64,000 bases of DNA. Source: Euleptes europaea. Lineage: Eukaryota > Chordata > Lepidosauria > Squamata > Sphaerodactylidae. Below, one piece after another: positions 33,136 through 44,403 of this stretch. The notes beneath the pieces are model-generated. The model saw only the letters and a program-made list of their open reading frames with translations, was not told where the DNA came from and did no database searches. The first letter of the stretch is position 1; each line of letters starts with the position of its first letter. Location: the NCBI RefSeq assembly GCF_029931775.1, contig NC_079322.1, positions 26,672,542-26,736,541 on the forward strand. The letters run 5' to 3'. The translations under genes were made by a program, and so were the position numbers.

Positions 33136-34153
33136 GCCAGCTGGTACTTTCCTGCCCGTAAATTTAAATAATCATGATCTGGGTAAGTTGCTATAGATAT
33201 TTCAGAGCAGGGGAAAAGAGGGCATTAAACATACAGTGGCTGTTGTCTGTAGCAACCGGCATTTAGTATAATGTATGGCTGCAGCCCCAGCCATCGGAAG
33301 TCTCAGATAAAATGAGACGACCTGATCGTAGATGTTGGTTCATGCCCCTCAGCAACACCCCTATAAAGTATGGAAACCACAACAGTCTGATTCTGATATT
33401 ATTTTTCACTCTGGTGTTGGTTTCACGCCAGGCTTGAAACCAAGCCATCGGCAGCTCTGAGATATTTAACACGACAAATATTATTTTCCCACCTCCGCCA
33501 TGCCCTTTACATTGCGACGCCTGAAGCCAAAGCAAGTATTGATTTCAGCACGACAGGGACAGGATGTGGCTTTCCACCCAGCCTCTTCATGTGGCAACAA
33601 GGGACAATTTCAAGCAATAGCAGAAATGCTGCAAAAAAGACCTGCATGAGCTGACCCTTTGGGGGTTTTGAGGCTTGGGTGAAGACACAGAGGTGCTCAT
33701 ATACCTTTCATCTTGATCCTTTCCTCTGTCTCCATTCCCACACAGCAAGCAACACTTCTGCTACTAGCAGAAGTACTGTGGGGGGGGGGGAACCTCCTTT
33801 GGAGGCAGCTACTAGCAGAAGTGTAATCCCACCACAAGGTGCAGTTGATGATAGGTTTTTTTCTGCTGAGTCCTATCTCAGAAGGGAGGGGAAGTGAAAT
33901 TGAGGATTGTGAGGTTGGATGAACAAGAAAGCACCCACAAAGCCTGGCTCTATAAGCACTTCTTTGAAATGAAGTTCTGTAGTTCTATGCACACTCACCA
34001 CGTAGAACCATATTTATTTGGGCTCAAGGCAGAGTTTCTTCCCCATAATATTCCTTTTCTTCACATTCCTCCACAGGGGTTGAACCTAAGGGTTTATTAT
34101 TTCCTCAAGGCCATCGGTTAAATGTTTGGCTTTGTAATTAGAACCCCATGCAT
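33136..34153. other. Intergenic, nothing recognised
   Basis: No gene was recognised. A G run lies at 33781-33790, between two CTACTAGCAGAAGT direct repeats (near 33760 and 33810). Confidence 0.4.
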
Positions 34154-34372
34154 TAGGGTTGCCAACTATGGGTCGGGAAATTCCTGAACATTTTGGGGGT
34201 GGAGCCTGGGGAGAGCACAGTGTGGGGAGGGGAGAGACCTCAGTGGGGCATAATACCATAGAGCTCACCCTCCAAAGCAGCCATTTTCTCCAGGGGAACT
34301 GAGCTCTGTAATCTGGAGGTCAGTCGTAATTCTGGGAGCTCTCCAGGCCTGACCCAGAGGTTGGCAACCCTA
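34154..34372 (+). mobile_element. hAT-type MITE, full length
   Basis: It starts TAGGGTTGCCAACTATGGG and ends GAGGTTGGCAACCCTA. The flanks CCATGCAT and CCAGGCAT match 7 of 8. Confidence 0.9.
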
Positions 34373-35007
34373 CCAGGCATTAACAATGGCATTAATTGGT
34401 TGTATCTCATTGGGCAAACATTATAGCCACTGTTTTATTTTTTTAAAATTTCTTAGGGGGTCAGTGGTGGAAGGCTCATAGGCCATGTATCTGGCTCCTT
34501 GAAGGATGCTGTGCCCTCTTCACAGCATTTCATCCTTAAAGAGATTATGAAGAAGCATCTATGGCAACAGATTTTACAGGAAAGGTGTTTTAAGAAGGGG
34601 GGGAATTGAGGTGATGACCCATACCTCTTCGCCTGCTGGACCTCTAGGAGAATTAATTGCTGACCAGGTTACCCCACCCTTGCCCTGAGGCACAGTTGTT
34701 AAACCTGAAACTACAATTTTGTTCTTTTCATTCTAGTTTGCTCTATTTTAAGAAACTTGAATTTCCACATATTTTTATGACACAGGTGCTGTGCTCTTCA
34801 CTCATTTATTTATTTCTCTCCTGCTTTATGGCTTAACAAGCTTCTACAGCAGAGGGCAATAATTTAAATCAACGCAACTGAAACAAGAGCAAAATAACCA
34901 ATCCAGCATATTTAAAACAAATCAATGAAGTTATCAAACCCAAAGAGAGGGAATACAAAAAAGGACAGGTAAAAAACATAACTTAAGGATCATGCTCCCT
35001 CTAACTA
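34373..35007. other. Intergenic, nothing recognised
   Basis: No gene was recognised. ATTTATTTATTTCTCTCC near 34803 may be a decayed SINE tail. Confidence 0.35.
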
Positions 35008-35197
35008 GAATTTCCCAACTCTGGGTTGGGAAATTCCTTAATATTTGTGGGTAGCACTTGGGCAGGGTGGAGTTTGGGGAAGGGAGCAAGCTCAGCAGGG
35101 ATATGATGCCATAGAGTCCACCCTCCAAAGCTGATCTGTGGAGATCAGTTGTAATACTGGGAGAACTCCAGGTCCCACCTGGAGGTTGCTAACTCTA
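35008..35197 (+). mobile_element. hAT-type MITE, degenerate
   Basis: The TTTCCCAACTCTGGGTTGGG start and GGAGGTTGCTAACTCTA end are recognisable but mutated. An internal segment near 35130 is missing. Confidence 0.7.
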
Positions 35198-35261
35198 CCT
35201 CCAATGCTCACTACACTAAAACTGTATTCGATCCAAATCAGACACGATGGGGGGAATCTGT

Positions 35262-35501
35262 GGTGGAAAGTGTGGTCAAGACACAGCTGATTTATGGCAA
35301 CCCCATAGGGTTTTCAAGGCAAGAGATGTTTGGAGGTGTTTTGCCATTGCCTGCCTCCTCCGTGTGGGCTGAGAGAGTTCTGAGAGAACGGTGACTGGCC
35401 CAAGGTCACCCAGCAGGCTTCCTGTGGAGGAGTGGGGAATAAAACCTGGCTCTTTAGATTAGAGTCTGTCACTCTTAACCCCTACATCACACTGGGTCTC
35501 A
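35262..35501 (-). repeat. Composite SINE (tRNA head with core tail)
   Basis: The reverse head ends in CTTAACCCCTACATCACACT. The core has CCAAGGTCACCCAGCAGGC. The far end GACACAGCTGATTTATGGCA resembles the tail of the 5S-type SINEs. Confidence 0.6.
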
Positions 35502-36057
35502 AAATGGGGAGATCTATCTGCATTTAAACAAATGCACAGCTGTTCACGTCTAATGTGGGGGTGAGGGGCGAATCTATTTATTCAGCAAAAGCAGAGCACA
35601 CGGGCAAGAGGGGCTAAACCTTGCCAGCTGCCCCCATCTTCGTGCTGTGTTTCATTTCAGTCAGCACTTTCCCCCAGCCTGGTTTACTTCTATTGGAGCC
35701 AGTCTTTACTGTGACCAACCACAGTGAAGTAAGGGAAGCACAAGTGTTTCACCACCCTTCCTCATAAATGTCACTTTGTTAAAAAAAAAAAATTGGACAC
35801 CCCACCCATCTTAGATATGAACAAGACTATGAATACATGTGGGTCCCACCCCAGTATCTATTTTAGCCCTTAGCATTAAGACCCAGAGGGATGGAGTAGA
35901 GTGGGCCTTTGAAGGAACAGAATTTTAAAGCCTTGTTACCACTGCTGAGCATGACCAATCTGCTTCTCACGCATCTATGAAAGGCAAAGGAAAGAAGGTG
36001 GCAAACATATCCTAATCCTCTTCTCAGATCCAAACTAGGTGTGATGAGAGCCATGGG
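35502..36057. other. Intergenic, nothing recognised
   Basis: No gene or repeat was recognised apart from a 13-base A run near 35780. Confidence 0.4.
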
Positions 36058-36256
36058 TAGGGTTGCCAACCACCAGGTACTAGCTGGAGCCCTTTTGCTA
36101 TCACAACTGATCTCCAGCCAATAGAGATCAGTTCACCTGGAGACAATGGCTGCTTTGGTAATTGGACTCTATGGCATTGAATTCCCTCCCCTCCCCCCTA
36201 CTCTTGCTCCACCCCAAAACCTCCCACCGCTGGCGAAGAGGGACCTGGCAACCCTA
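36058..36256 (-). mobile_element. hAT-type MITE, full length
   Basis: It starts TAGGGTTGCCAACCACC and ends GACCTGGCAACCCTA. The flanks GCCATGGG and GCCATGGT match 7 of 8. Confidence 0.92.
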
Positions 36257-36342
36257 GCCATGGTGCCAACCTGTGGCCACCAATGCCATTTTAAAGGAGA
36301 ATTTAGCTATTTAAAAATTGCTGCAAAGGTCAGGCCTGTGGT

Positions 36343-36893
36343 TAGCGTTGCCAGCTCCAGCTTGGGAAATACCTGGAGATTTGGGGGGGGGGCTGTGGAG
36401 GGCAGGGTTTGGAGAGGCGAGGGACTTCAATGCCATTGAGTCTAGTTGCCAAAGCAGCCATTTTCTCCCGGGGAACTGATCTCTGTCGCCCGGAGATCAG
36501 TTGTAATAGCGGGAGATCTCCAGCCACCACCTGGAGTTTACAACCCAAAAAATACAGTAACAATATTATATGAATACAAATTCTTTGTTACAAAATTGTC
36601 AACACACAACCCACCAACTAGTGTATACATACAAAGTATCAAAAAGATTAGTCTTTTATAGACAAAATTGTTAACATAAGAACAAAAATATTTATATTAC
36701 TTATCTGATATAAGAAGAATTTTGTATCTTTTTGATACTTTGTATGTATACACTAGTTGGTGGGTTGTGTGCCGACAATTTTGCAACAAAGAATTTGCAT
36801 TCATATAATATTGTGACTGTATTTGTTGGATTGTAACTAACCATTGTACAGCAGTGTCTACTTTTTGCTAACCACCTGGATGTTGGCAACCCT
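36343..36893 (+). mobile_element. hAT-type MITE, interrupted by a foldback element
   Basis: The left part is 36343-36535, from TAGCGTTGCCAGCTCCAGC. The remaining right end TGTTGGCAACCCT lies at 36881-36893. A 335-bp foldback element and its target duplication lie between. Confidence 0.85.
36536..36870. mobile_element. Foldback element with ~110-bp arms, 10-bp duplication
   Basis: The arms at about 36540-36649 and 36725-36834 are reverse complements with few mismatches (for example GTGTATACATACAAAGTATC against GATACTTTGTATGTATACAC). ACCACCTGGA at 36526-36535 is repeated at 36871-36880 within the host MITE. An unpaired tail follows the right arm. Family unknown. Confidence 0.85.
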
Positions 36894-36914
36894 TCCTGTG
36901 CAGCAGCAGCTACA

Positions 36915-37026
36915 GGCAATCTTGTTTCCCCATGCCTTTTAAAGTGCTGAAACAGCTGTTTGTGTGTGTGTGTGTGGGGAGGTTCCAGTACTTTAAAAGA
37001 CATGAAAGGGGGAAACAAGATTGCCT
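36915..37026. repeat. Inverted repeat, ~40-bp arms around a (GT)n loop
   Basis: GGCAATCTTGTTTCCCCATG at 36915 pairs with GGGGGAAACAAGATTGCC ending near 37025. The loop includes (TG) repeats at 36960-36975. Confidence 0.8.
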
Positions 37027-37937
37027 ATTGCCAGGTCAGCTCCAAGATGGTGATCCTATATATTCTCCATAGACCAGACAAAAATGAGTTTTCAGTGGTA
37101 GTTTGTTTCACCTCTAGGATTATTGTCCTAATGCCTTTCTTTAGATTATTTTCCATGCTGGGTTTGAGGTGAGGGTGGGACATGATTTTACAACTGGAGC
37201 GGCTAGATATAAAAAGAAGAATGAGAGCAGAGTTCCCCTTTTTATTGCTGTAGTACACTTCCTCAAAGGGTGACTTATCTGTACCTTTCAACAGTGCTTC
37301 CAGCTATGGTTTTGTGGTGTTTATGAAGGACAGAATTCTTGTAGCTTTAAGATTTAAAAAAACCTAGTGACCTGCAACTAACAATGTGAGTTTTTGTCAT
37401 GACTGTGAGTGCATTTAATAAGGAGCTTCCTTCATGTTTGGTTCAGCCATTCAAAACAAAACTGAAATAATGGGGAAAGGTTCTTCCACTCCAAACTAAA
37501 CCAAGGTGGCATGGGAGGACCTTATTTTAATGTTGCCAGCTTGTAGATATAGGCTAATATGAATGTGAGGGGAAGGGGGGGGGAAGATAACACTCCAATA
37601 TAGAAAAAGAAAAAACACTCCAAATATTTAGAATTATCAAATATTGTTGCATGTTTCCACATGTGTGTGAAGTAATATAAATCACATATATTGTTTATGC
37701 TTCACAGTATTACCATGTTACACAATGGTTACAAAACATGTTTTAAGTAAAGACATCGCAATTACAAAAATAATATCGCTGGCGCCAAAATGTGAACTTT
37801 TAAAATTACGCCACAGTTTCAAAGCAGATTAACAGCTGAACAAGTACCGAGGTTCAAGACTTGTTTCATCAAAGGAAGTCTTGCAATAAAGCTACAGTTC
37901 TATAATCAAATGAACATATTTTATTATGCTCAATACT
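37027..37937. other. Intergenic, nothing recognised
   Basis: AT-rich, with no gene or clear repeat. Confidence 0.4.
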
Positions 37938-38133
37938 TAACGTTGCCAACCTCCAGGTACTAGCTGGAGATCTCCTGTTACTACAACTGATCTCCAGCCG
38001 ATAGAGATCAGTTCACCTAGAGAAAATGGCTGCCTTGGCAATTAGACTCTATGGCATCGAAGTCTCTCCCCTCCTCCTCAGGCTCTGCCCCAAAAACCTT
38101 CCACCGGTGGCGAAGAGGGACCAGGCAACCCTA
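37938..38133 (-). mobile_element. hAT-type MITE, full length
   Basis: It starts TAACGTTGCCAACCTCC and ends CCAGGCAACCCTA. The flanks TCAATACT and TCAATGCT match 7 of 8. Confidence 0.92.
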
Positions 38134-38852
38134 TCAATGCTAGTCCACAATGCAATTTTGTAGTTCAGGAAAAAAATAGTTCAGAAAGAAATGATACTTT
38201 ATGGGACCTTGGAGACTACTGCCAAATTTTTTAAATGGTATCTCTTGATCCTCGAGGTTACTCTGTAATTACAGTTGTGTAATTCAGCACACAGACATAA
38301 GTTTAGCAAAATAAAGTGTTTTAAAAAACTCTCCAATAGTGTCAGCTATGTATATTACATTTACCTTCCCGGTTATGCTGCAATTCCCTCTTGTAGAGTT
38401 GCTAGTGCATTTCTGCCTCCTGTTCCTGTTGTGCTAATGGTGCTATCCTTAAAAAGTTAGCTTAAACATGCTCAGCTGGGAGAGGGTGATTACCAAGTGT
38501 AAACTATCTAATTCATTCAGTCAGTTTTCTTAATCTCTTACTCATATGTAGCACGATGAGTCTAAAGAGGAATTGAGTCTCCATGGTTCCAGACTTTTCC
38601 ATTTAAAAATAAATTTAGCTTCTAATTGATGTATTATTGCATTATTGTTCCCCTGGTTATCAATCTTTGCTAATATCTGAAAAGTTAAGTCATTTTCTGT
38701 ATGGTTATTAAATAATGTGATAGTCATGGGTCTTCCCTTATCTGGTTTCTAATCCTGGATGCATGTTCTAATATACGGGTTTTTATTGCAAATGATATGC
38801 AGCCAATGTAAATTTTATCACATGAACAGGTGATCATATAAATCACCCAAAC
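38134..38852. other. Intergenic, nothing recognised
   Basis: No gene was recognised. Confidence 0.4.
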
Positions 38853-39164
38853 AGAAGAAGGAGGAGGAGGAATTGGTTTTTATACGCTGACTTTCTCTAC
38901 CTTTTAAGGAGAATCAAACCCACTTACAATCTCCTTCCCTTCCTCTTCCCACAACAGACACTCTGTGAGGTAGGTGAGGCTGAGAGAGTTCTGAGAGAAC
39001 TGTGACTAGCCTAAAGGTCACCCAGCTGGTTTCATGCGTAGGAGTGGGGAAAGCAACCGAGTTCACCAGATTAGAGTCCGCTGCTCATGTGGAGGAGTGG
39101 CGAATCAAACCCAGTTCTCCAGATTAGAGTCCACCATTCTTAATCACTACACCATGCTCGCTCT
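38853..39164 (-). repeat. tRNA-derived SINE (GTGGTTAAGAGC type), internally duplicated
   Basis: It starts with the reversed (CTT)n tail as AGAAGAAGGAGGAGG and has GGTTTTTATACGCTGACTTT. It ends in CTTAATCACTACACCATGC. The AGATTAGAGTCC segment appears twice, so an internal duplication is likely. Confidence 0.75.
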
Positions 39165-39308
39165 CAAATAAGAATATTTGTAAGTGCCAGTCGTCTTGGG
39201 CAGATTTCAGTTGTATTTTTTTGTAAACATTGGCCATTAGTATTATGTAATGTAGGAGGTGATGGGAATAAAATATAAGAAGCCCTGAATGTCAAGCTGT
39301 AGTAAAGA

Positions 39309-39865
39309 TAGAGTTGCTGGGTCCCTCTTCGCCACCGGTGGGAGATGTTTGGGGCGGAGCCTGAGGAGGGCAGAGTTATGGAAAGGAAGGGACATTAATG
39401 CCATAGAGTTCAATTGCCAAAGTGGCCATTTTGTCCAGGTAGGGTTGCCAGGTGCCTCCTCTCCTCCGGCGGGAGGCTTTTCTTTGTAATTGCGCATGCA
39501 CGCGCCGACGCACGCGCAGCTCTTCCAGTTTAGAACCGGAAGTGCCACCTCGCAAGGGGCCTTTACCTCTTAGTTTGAGTGGTAAAGCAGCCCTTTACCA
39601 CTCAAACTAATAGGTAAAGGCTCCTCACGAGGCAGAACTTCTGGTTCTAAACCGGAAGTGCCACGCACGTGCACATTTACCCGCCGACCCTCAGGTGGTC
39701 AGTGGGCAGAGGGGTAAATTGCCGTGGGTTTGCCCGCCACCAGCGGGCACCTGGCAACCCTATGTCCAGGTGAACTGATCTCTATCAGCTGGTGATCAGT
39801 TGTAATAGCAAGAGCTCTCCAGCTGCTACCTGGAGGCTACCTCCAGCTGCTACCTGGCAACCCTA
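39309..39865 (+). mobile_element. hAT-type MITE (outer copy), perfect duplication, split by a second element
   Basis: It starts TAGAGTTGCTGGGTCCC and ends CTACCTGGCAACCCTA. AGTAAAGA at 39301-39308 is repeated at 39866-39873. A distinct 323-bp element interrupts it at 39440-39762. Confidence 0.93.
39440..39762. mobile_element. Palindromic hAT-type element nested in a MITE
   Basis: The terminal repeat TAGGGTTGCCAGGTGCC is perfect for 17 bp at both ends, and TGTCCAGG duplicates at 39432-39439 and 39763-39770. The interior is a long hairpin: TTAGTTTGAGTGGTAA at about 39571-39586 against TTACCACTCAAACTAA near 39596-39611, extending outward to AGAACCGGAAGTG and TTCTGGTTCT. It shares only the termini with the common MITE. 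Confidence 0.93.
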
Positions 39866-39873
39866 AGTAAAGA

Positions 39874-40781
39874 TATTGTTAATAAGGATGGAAATAGCTG
39901 TAACTCTTTTCATGGCAACTAAAGTTAGTATTTTATTAGTTGGATAAAGAGATCTCTCATTTGCAGGAATGTCTTTCAAGGGTGTGGAACATGGTTATGT
40001 CAATGAAATATAAATCATTTGTGGATGCAGAAAGATTGACTTGTGATCGGGCTCATAGAAGGCTCCCTGCAGACTTTGATTGTTCATGTGGACATCCTGG
40101 ATGGAAGGGTGAGTGGGCGCTAGCCTAATCAACAAAGATTGTATTTCTGTTTACATGTTACAGTGAATGCATGTACATCCCGTTTGTAAGAAAGAGACAA
40201 TGCACATTCATTTTACAGATGAAACTGGAAACTAACACCAGGATAACTGTGGAGTTTAAATCACACATTGAGGTGTATGTGCGCTGAACACAACATGAGA
40301 ATTACTCAATGCATGTATGAAGAAACATCAAGTGTACAATGTACATGGACTGTATGGGTATTCACTGTAACTTGTGAACAGTCTTTTATGTGCTTTAAAT
40401 GGTGGAACTGGCCTTTAGCGTGGTGTGATTTGTGATGTTTGGGAACAACACATTTGATGAGACTATTAGATCTTCTTCGCTATCTTCTCTTTTTGTGTGT
40501 ATAATTTTGTTAAGATTCAGGAGTGCTTTTGCTTGGTTAAACTCAAGATGCTGATACAAAGAGGTTTTTCTTTTAATATATCCTGCTAATGATTGAAAAA
40601 GGATGCATCCCAGACAACGGAAGTTAAGAGCTGAGCCAGAGCCAAACAAATTCTTGAGAGCAGTTTGGCAAATTGTGGGAATGGGAAAACTGACCAATAA
40701 TGACAATGCTTGGAAAACAATAAAATGTACGAGTTAACCATGTTTACAACAATATTGTCAAAGACTGTAATTTACTAAAAT
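39874..40781. other. Intergenic, nothing certain
   Basis: 39930-40130 encodes a short frame with CDRAHRRLPADFDCSCGHPG, possibly a decayed LINE zinc-knuckle tail, but it is too weak to call. No host gene was recognised. Confidence 0.3.
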
Positions 40782-41073
40782 GCGTGCTATAGTGGTTAAG
40801 AGCAGTGGACTCTAATCTGGAGAACTGGGTTTGATTGCCCATTCCTCCACATGAGTGGCGGACTCTAATCTGGTGAACCAGGTTGATTTCCCCACCCCTA
40901 CACATGAAGCCGGCAGGGTGACCTTGGGCTAGTCACAGTTCTTTCCAAACTCAGCCCATTTACCTCACAAGGTGTCTATTGTGGGGAGAGGAAGGGAAGG
41001 AGAGTGTAAGTGGGTTTGATTCTCCTTAAAAGGTAGAGAAAGTCAGCATATAAAAACCAACTTTTCTTCTTCT
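40782..41073 (+). repeat. tRNA-derived SINE (GTGGTTAAGAGC type)
   Basis: The head is ATAGTGGTTAAGAGCAGTGG, then GGTTTGATTGCCCATTCC as B-box. The tail is AAAGTCAGCATATAAAAACC then TTCTTCTTC. Confidence 0.8.
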
Positions 41074-41458
41074 ATTTGTAAACTGGTTTGAGACTCCTTA
41101 AATGTAGAGAAAATCAGGGTATATTGGGGAGACTTGGTAAACAAAATGCACCATGCTACAAGGGAGCTGAAGAAAGGAAGGAAAAATGGGCAAAATCAAT
41201 TCCTTCTTCCACTGGCAGAAGAAACACAGCAGTGTGAGGGTTCCATTTGTACAAAAGGTAAGTGACGATTTCACTAAAGTACACCCTTCTAAGCCTGTTG
41301 ACTTCAAGCGACTTAACTTCATATAGGATTGAACTGTAAGAAACTTGCTCTGTAGTGTCCAAAGTATTTCTAACATTCTCTCTTCAGCATTTTTTGCCAA
41401 TCTGGCCGTTTACAATGCTGTTACACTGCTACTGATTTAAGCCCCCTCCTAAGAAACA
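41074..41458. other. Intergenic, nothing recognised
   Basis: The short frames have no recognisable domain. Confidence 0.35.
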
Positions 41459-41664
41459 CATGAACACATGAAGCTGCCTTATACTGAATTAGACCCTTGG
41501 TCCATCAAAGTCAGTATTGTCTACTCAGACCGGCAGCAGCTCTCCAGGTTCTCTGGCAGAGGTCTTTCACATCACCTAGTCCCTTTAACTGAAGATGCCG
41601 GGAACTGAACCTGGGACCTTCTGCATGCCAAGCAGATGCTCTACCACTGAGCCACAGCCCCTCA
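41459..41664 (-). repeat. tRNA-derived SINE, full length
   Basis: In reverse, the head AGATGCTCTACCACTGAGCC (A box) and GGAACTGAACCTGGGACC (B box) lie at 41600-41660. The body runs back to ACACATGAAGCTGCCTTAT at 41466. Confidence 0.85.
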
Positions 41665-42678
41665 GTGCTGCTCCAGCAATAAGCCAAGTAATGTCATTAG
41701 GTCTTCCAGCATCTCCCATCCTTCTTTGTTATTTCATCCTAATAAATTCTAAAATGGAGGGTGGATTTTGCATTAAGGAGAGAATCCATAAAATGTAATG
41801 GCCTCCCAGGTTTTAGTCTGACTGAACTATTGATATGGAGTTAAAATACCAAAGTCCATTTGCCTGTCAAGTTAAACTCTGGGAAAGACCTGTACTCCAC
41901 TGTTTTCCAATAATAATGTTGAACAATTACATATTCCAAAATTAGTGCTTCAACTCTGCCTATAACTGTTTTTATAGTGGTACCACTGCAATTTCTGTGG
42001 CAAACCATTCCATTCTCAAATGGATATGAACCCCTCCACTATACATTTTAATATTTTCCATTTCTACTTTAATAACTGTTGGTTGGGACAAAGGTAATAG
42101 GAGGAGATGGCACTGAATGAAAACTTGGAACAGTTTTGTGCCCTTCTTTTTGAAATGGGGACCGTGAAATATGCAGGTTCTTAGTCTTACCTTAATTAAT
42201 CCTGCCTTGCTTTGAATGAGAATATGTTCAAATCGGTCACGGATAGTTATTTCTTCTTCTGCTTCAGACTACAGACGTGATAGTTCCCGTAGGTGCTAAA
42301 GCCATTTCAACATCACAAGCTCAGTAAGGGAAATGAATTGCTTCCTCTCAGAAGATTTTGCAGAGCCTGCCCGGCATAGCTTGATGATGCTATTCCACTC
42401 TGCATACACATCGAGTCTTGCAGTGGTTGCACTGGTCTGATATGATGAAGTGGGGTTATGAAATGAGTGATTCTCAAGCCCTCAGAAGACATTTCTCTAG
42501 ATTTGCCTAAAGTTTCACTTTAATTTCTTCCACAGTTCTACAATCCTCTGAAACAGAATTGCAGATTGCACAATAAATATTTTGTTTAATGTTTTTGAAT
42601 ACACCTGCATGTTTCCCTTATTTGATGTTTCCCTTATTGCCACCATTTCTCTTTACAAATTGAAGAAAGTGCATTTGG
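41665..42678. other. Intergenic, nothing recognised
   Basis: AT-rich, with no gene or clear repeat. Confidence 0.4.
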
Positions 42679-42842
42679 GCTGATAGGTTCTGGCTAGTAT
42701 TTGGATGGGAGACCTCCAAGGAATACCAGAGTCATGACGTGGAGGCAGTCAATCGCAAAACACCTCTGATGTCTCTTGCCTTGAAAACCCCACCAGGGGT
42801 CACCAAGTCGGATGTGACTTGATAGCAAAAAAAGGGGGGATT
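42679..42842 (+). repeat. 5S rRNA-derived SINE
   Basis: GGCTAGTATTTGGATGGGAG and ACCTCCAAGGAATACCAGAG match the 3' half of 5S rRNA. The tail has CTCTTGCCTTGAAAACCCC and AAGTCGGATGTGACTTGA, shared with 56742. The 5' half of the 5S head is missing. Confidence 0.75.
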
Positions 42843-42898
42843 GAGTCTACTCTTCTTTAGGTTGCAAATGCTAGGAAGGTCTACATTTCTTCTGCCTA

Positions 42899-43233
42899 CA
42901 AGAGTTGCCAACCTCCAGGTGATTGACTGACTGAGAGAAATATGCACAAGTACTACTGGGGTAATAGTGGAAATAATATGAGCCTAGTACTATATTTCCA
43001 CTACTACTATCGTACTACTATAACCTCCGGGTAATGGCTGGAGATCTTCTGGAATTACAACTGATCTCCAGGCTACAGAGGTCAGTTTTCCTGGACAAAA
43101 TGGCTGCTTTGGAAGGTGGACTCTATGGCATTATACCCTACTAACATCTCTCCCCTTCCCAAATGCTGCCCTCCCCAGGCTCCACTCCCCCAAAAATCTC
43201 CAGTTATGTCTCAGCCCAGAGCTGGCAACCTTA
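42899..43233 (-). mobile_element. hAT-type MITE, interrupted and diverged
   Basis: It starts CAAGAGTTGCCAACCTCCAG. About 95 bp of foreign sequence (42921-43017, with TACTACT motifs) is followed by the element from AACCTCCGGGTAATGGCTGG. It ends GAGCTGGCAACCTTA. Confidence 0.75.
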
Positions 43234-44326
43234 CTTAACACATGTCTAACCATAGTTCTTGGGAGAGACTATTATGGCCAAAACACGTTGGTGGTTCCAA
43301 GCTAATCTACAACTGTGTCAACAATATTTGTTCACTGAGTTTAACAAAGAATCGAGGTAGGGCCATTGGCAACTCATTACATTCCAGCAATTTTTGCTTT
43401 GCTTTTCAGTCTTTTTCTTCATGGTGATTTTTTTTTAAAAAACGGAAAGCACAGTTACAGGGCTAGGCTGTCATTTATAGACAATTTCTCAAAGCTACTC
43501 TCTGTTTAATTTTTTCTCCTCTTTCCAGCTTAACTAATTTCTTTTCTCCCAGCATTCAAGTATTAACACGAATGACAATTTCTTGTTTTAAGGGGGAGTG
43601 CTAAGCACTTACACTTTGTAGCTGAGTAATACTAAAAATACATGAAACTGCTGATAATTTCTTCTTCATGTTTTAGTATTTGTATTTCATATTGTGCTAT
43701 TACAATAATAAACAGTATCATAAAAACAATGAACAATGATTTTGAATGGCTACAAAGTGGAAAACAGTAAAGCCTCTATTCCTAAGAAAGCAAGAATTAA
43801 TCAACCATTGATTCATTAGTGCTCGGAAAGAACAGAACGTGATAAAAGAACAAAAAAAATGCAGGCAGAAGTGGAACCTTTGTTGAAGATAATTTACTTC
43901 CAGTTATACATATATCGTAAGACCTTGCTAATGGGCTCAGACTTTTATGGCTAAGAAATGCTACATTAAGGATTGTGGGCAAATCTGTTTCACAGCAGAA
44001 AGAGGTCCCTGAGGAATCATCCAAGGTTTTTCTTTAAATTTTATTGAGAAACAGTCTACTACTGAAAAATCTCTGTTGGGGACAGCCTGATTTGAACTGG
44101 GCTTAGGAAGATGTTCACATAGTGAATATATGTGTTTGTCTATCACCTGTTTACCCCTTTATTGTTGATGAGGGAGGGAGAACTTTACCATCTTTCTCCA
44201 TCCCCTCTCCTCCAACCCTGCTTTTTCCAAATGAGCCTTCAAGAGACATGGTTGTTTTTGCTTTGATGGCCAACTGCTGCATCTACAAAAGGAGGAGTAA
44301 GGCCCACCCTGATAGAACCATCAGCT
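43234..44326. other. Intergenic, nothing recognised
   Basis: AT-rich, with no gene or clear repeat. Confidence 0.4.
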
Positions 44327-44403
44327 GGGCCAGGATTGGGTGGAGTCATTACCCCTGAGCCAGGATTGGGTGGAGTCATTACCCCTGAGCCAGGATTGGG
44401 TGG
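44327..44403. repeat. 30-bp tandem repeat, ~2.5 copies
   Basis: The units at 44341-44370 and 44371-44400 are identical (from TGGAGTCATTACCCCTGAGC to GGATTGGG). A partial unit precedes them. Confidence 0.95.

Noticed and set aside
42679-42720. 5S rRNA gene
   Set aside because: Only the 3' half is present, mutated and followed by a SINE tail.
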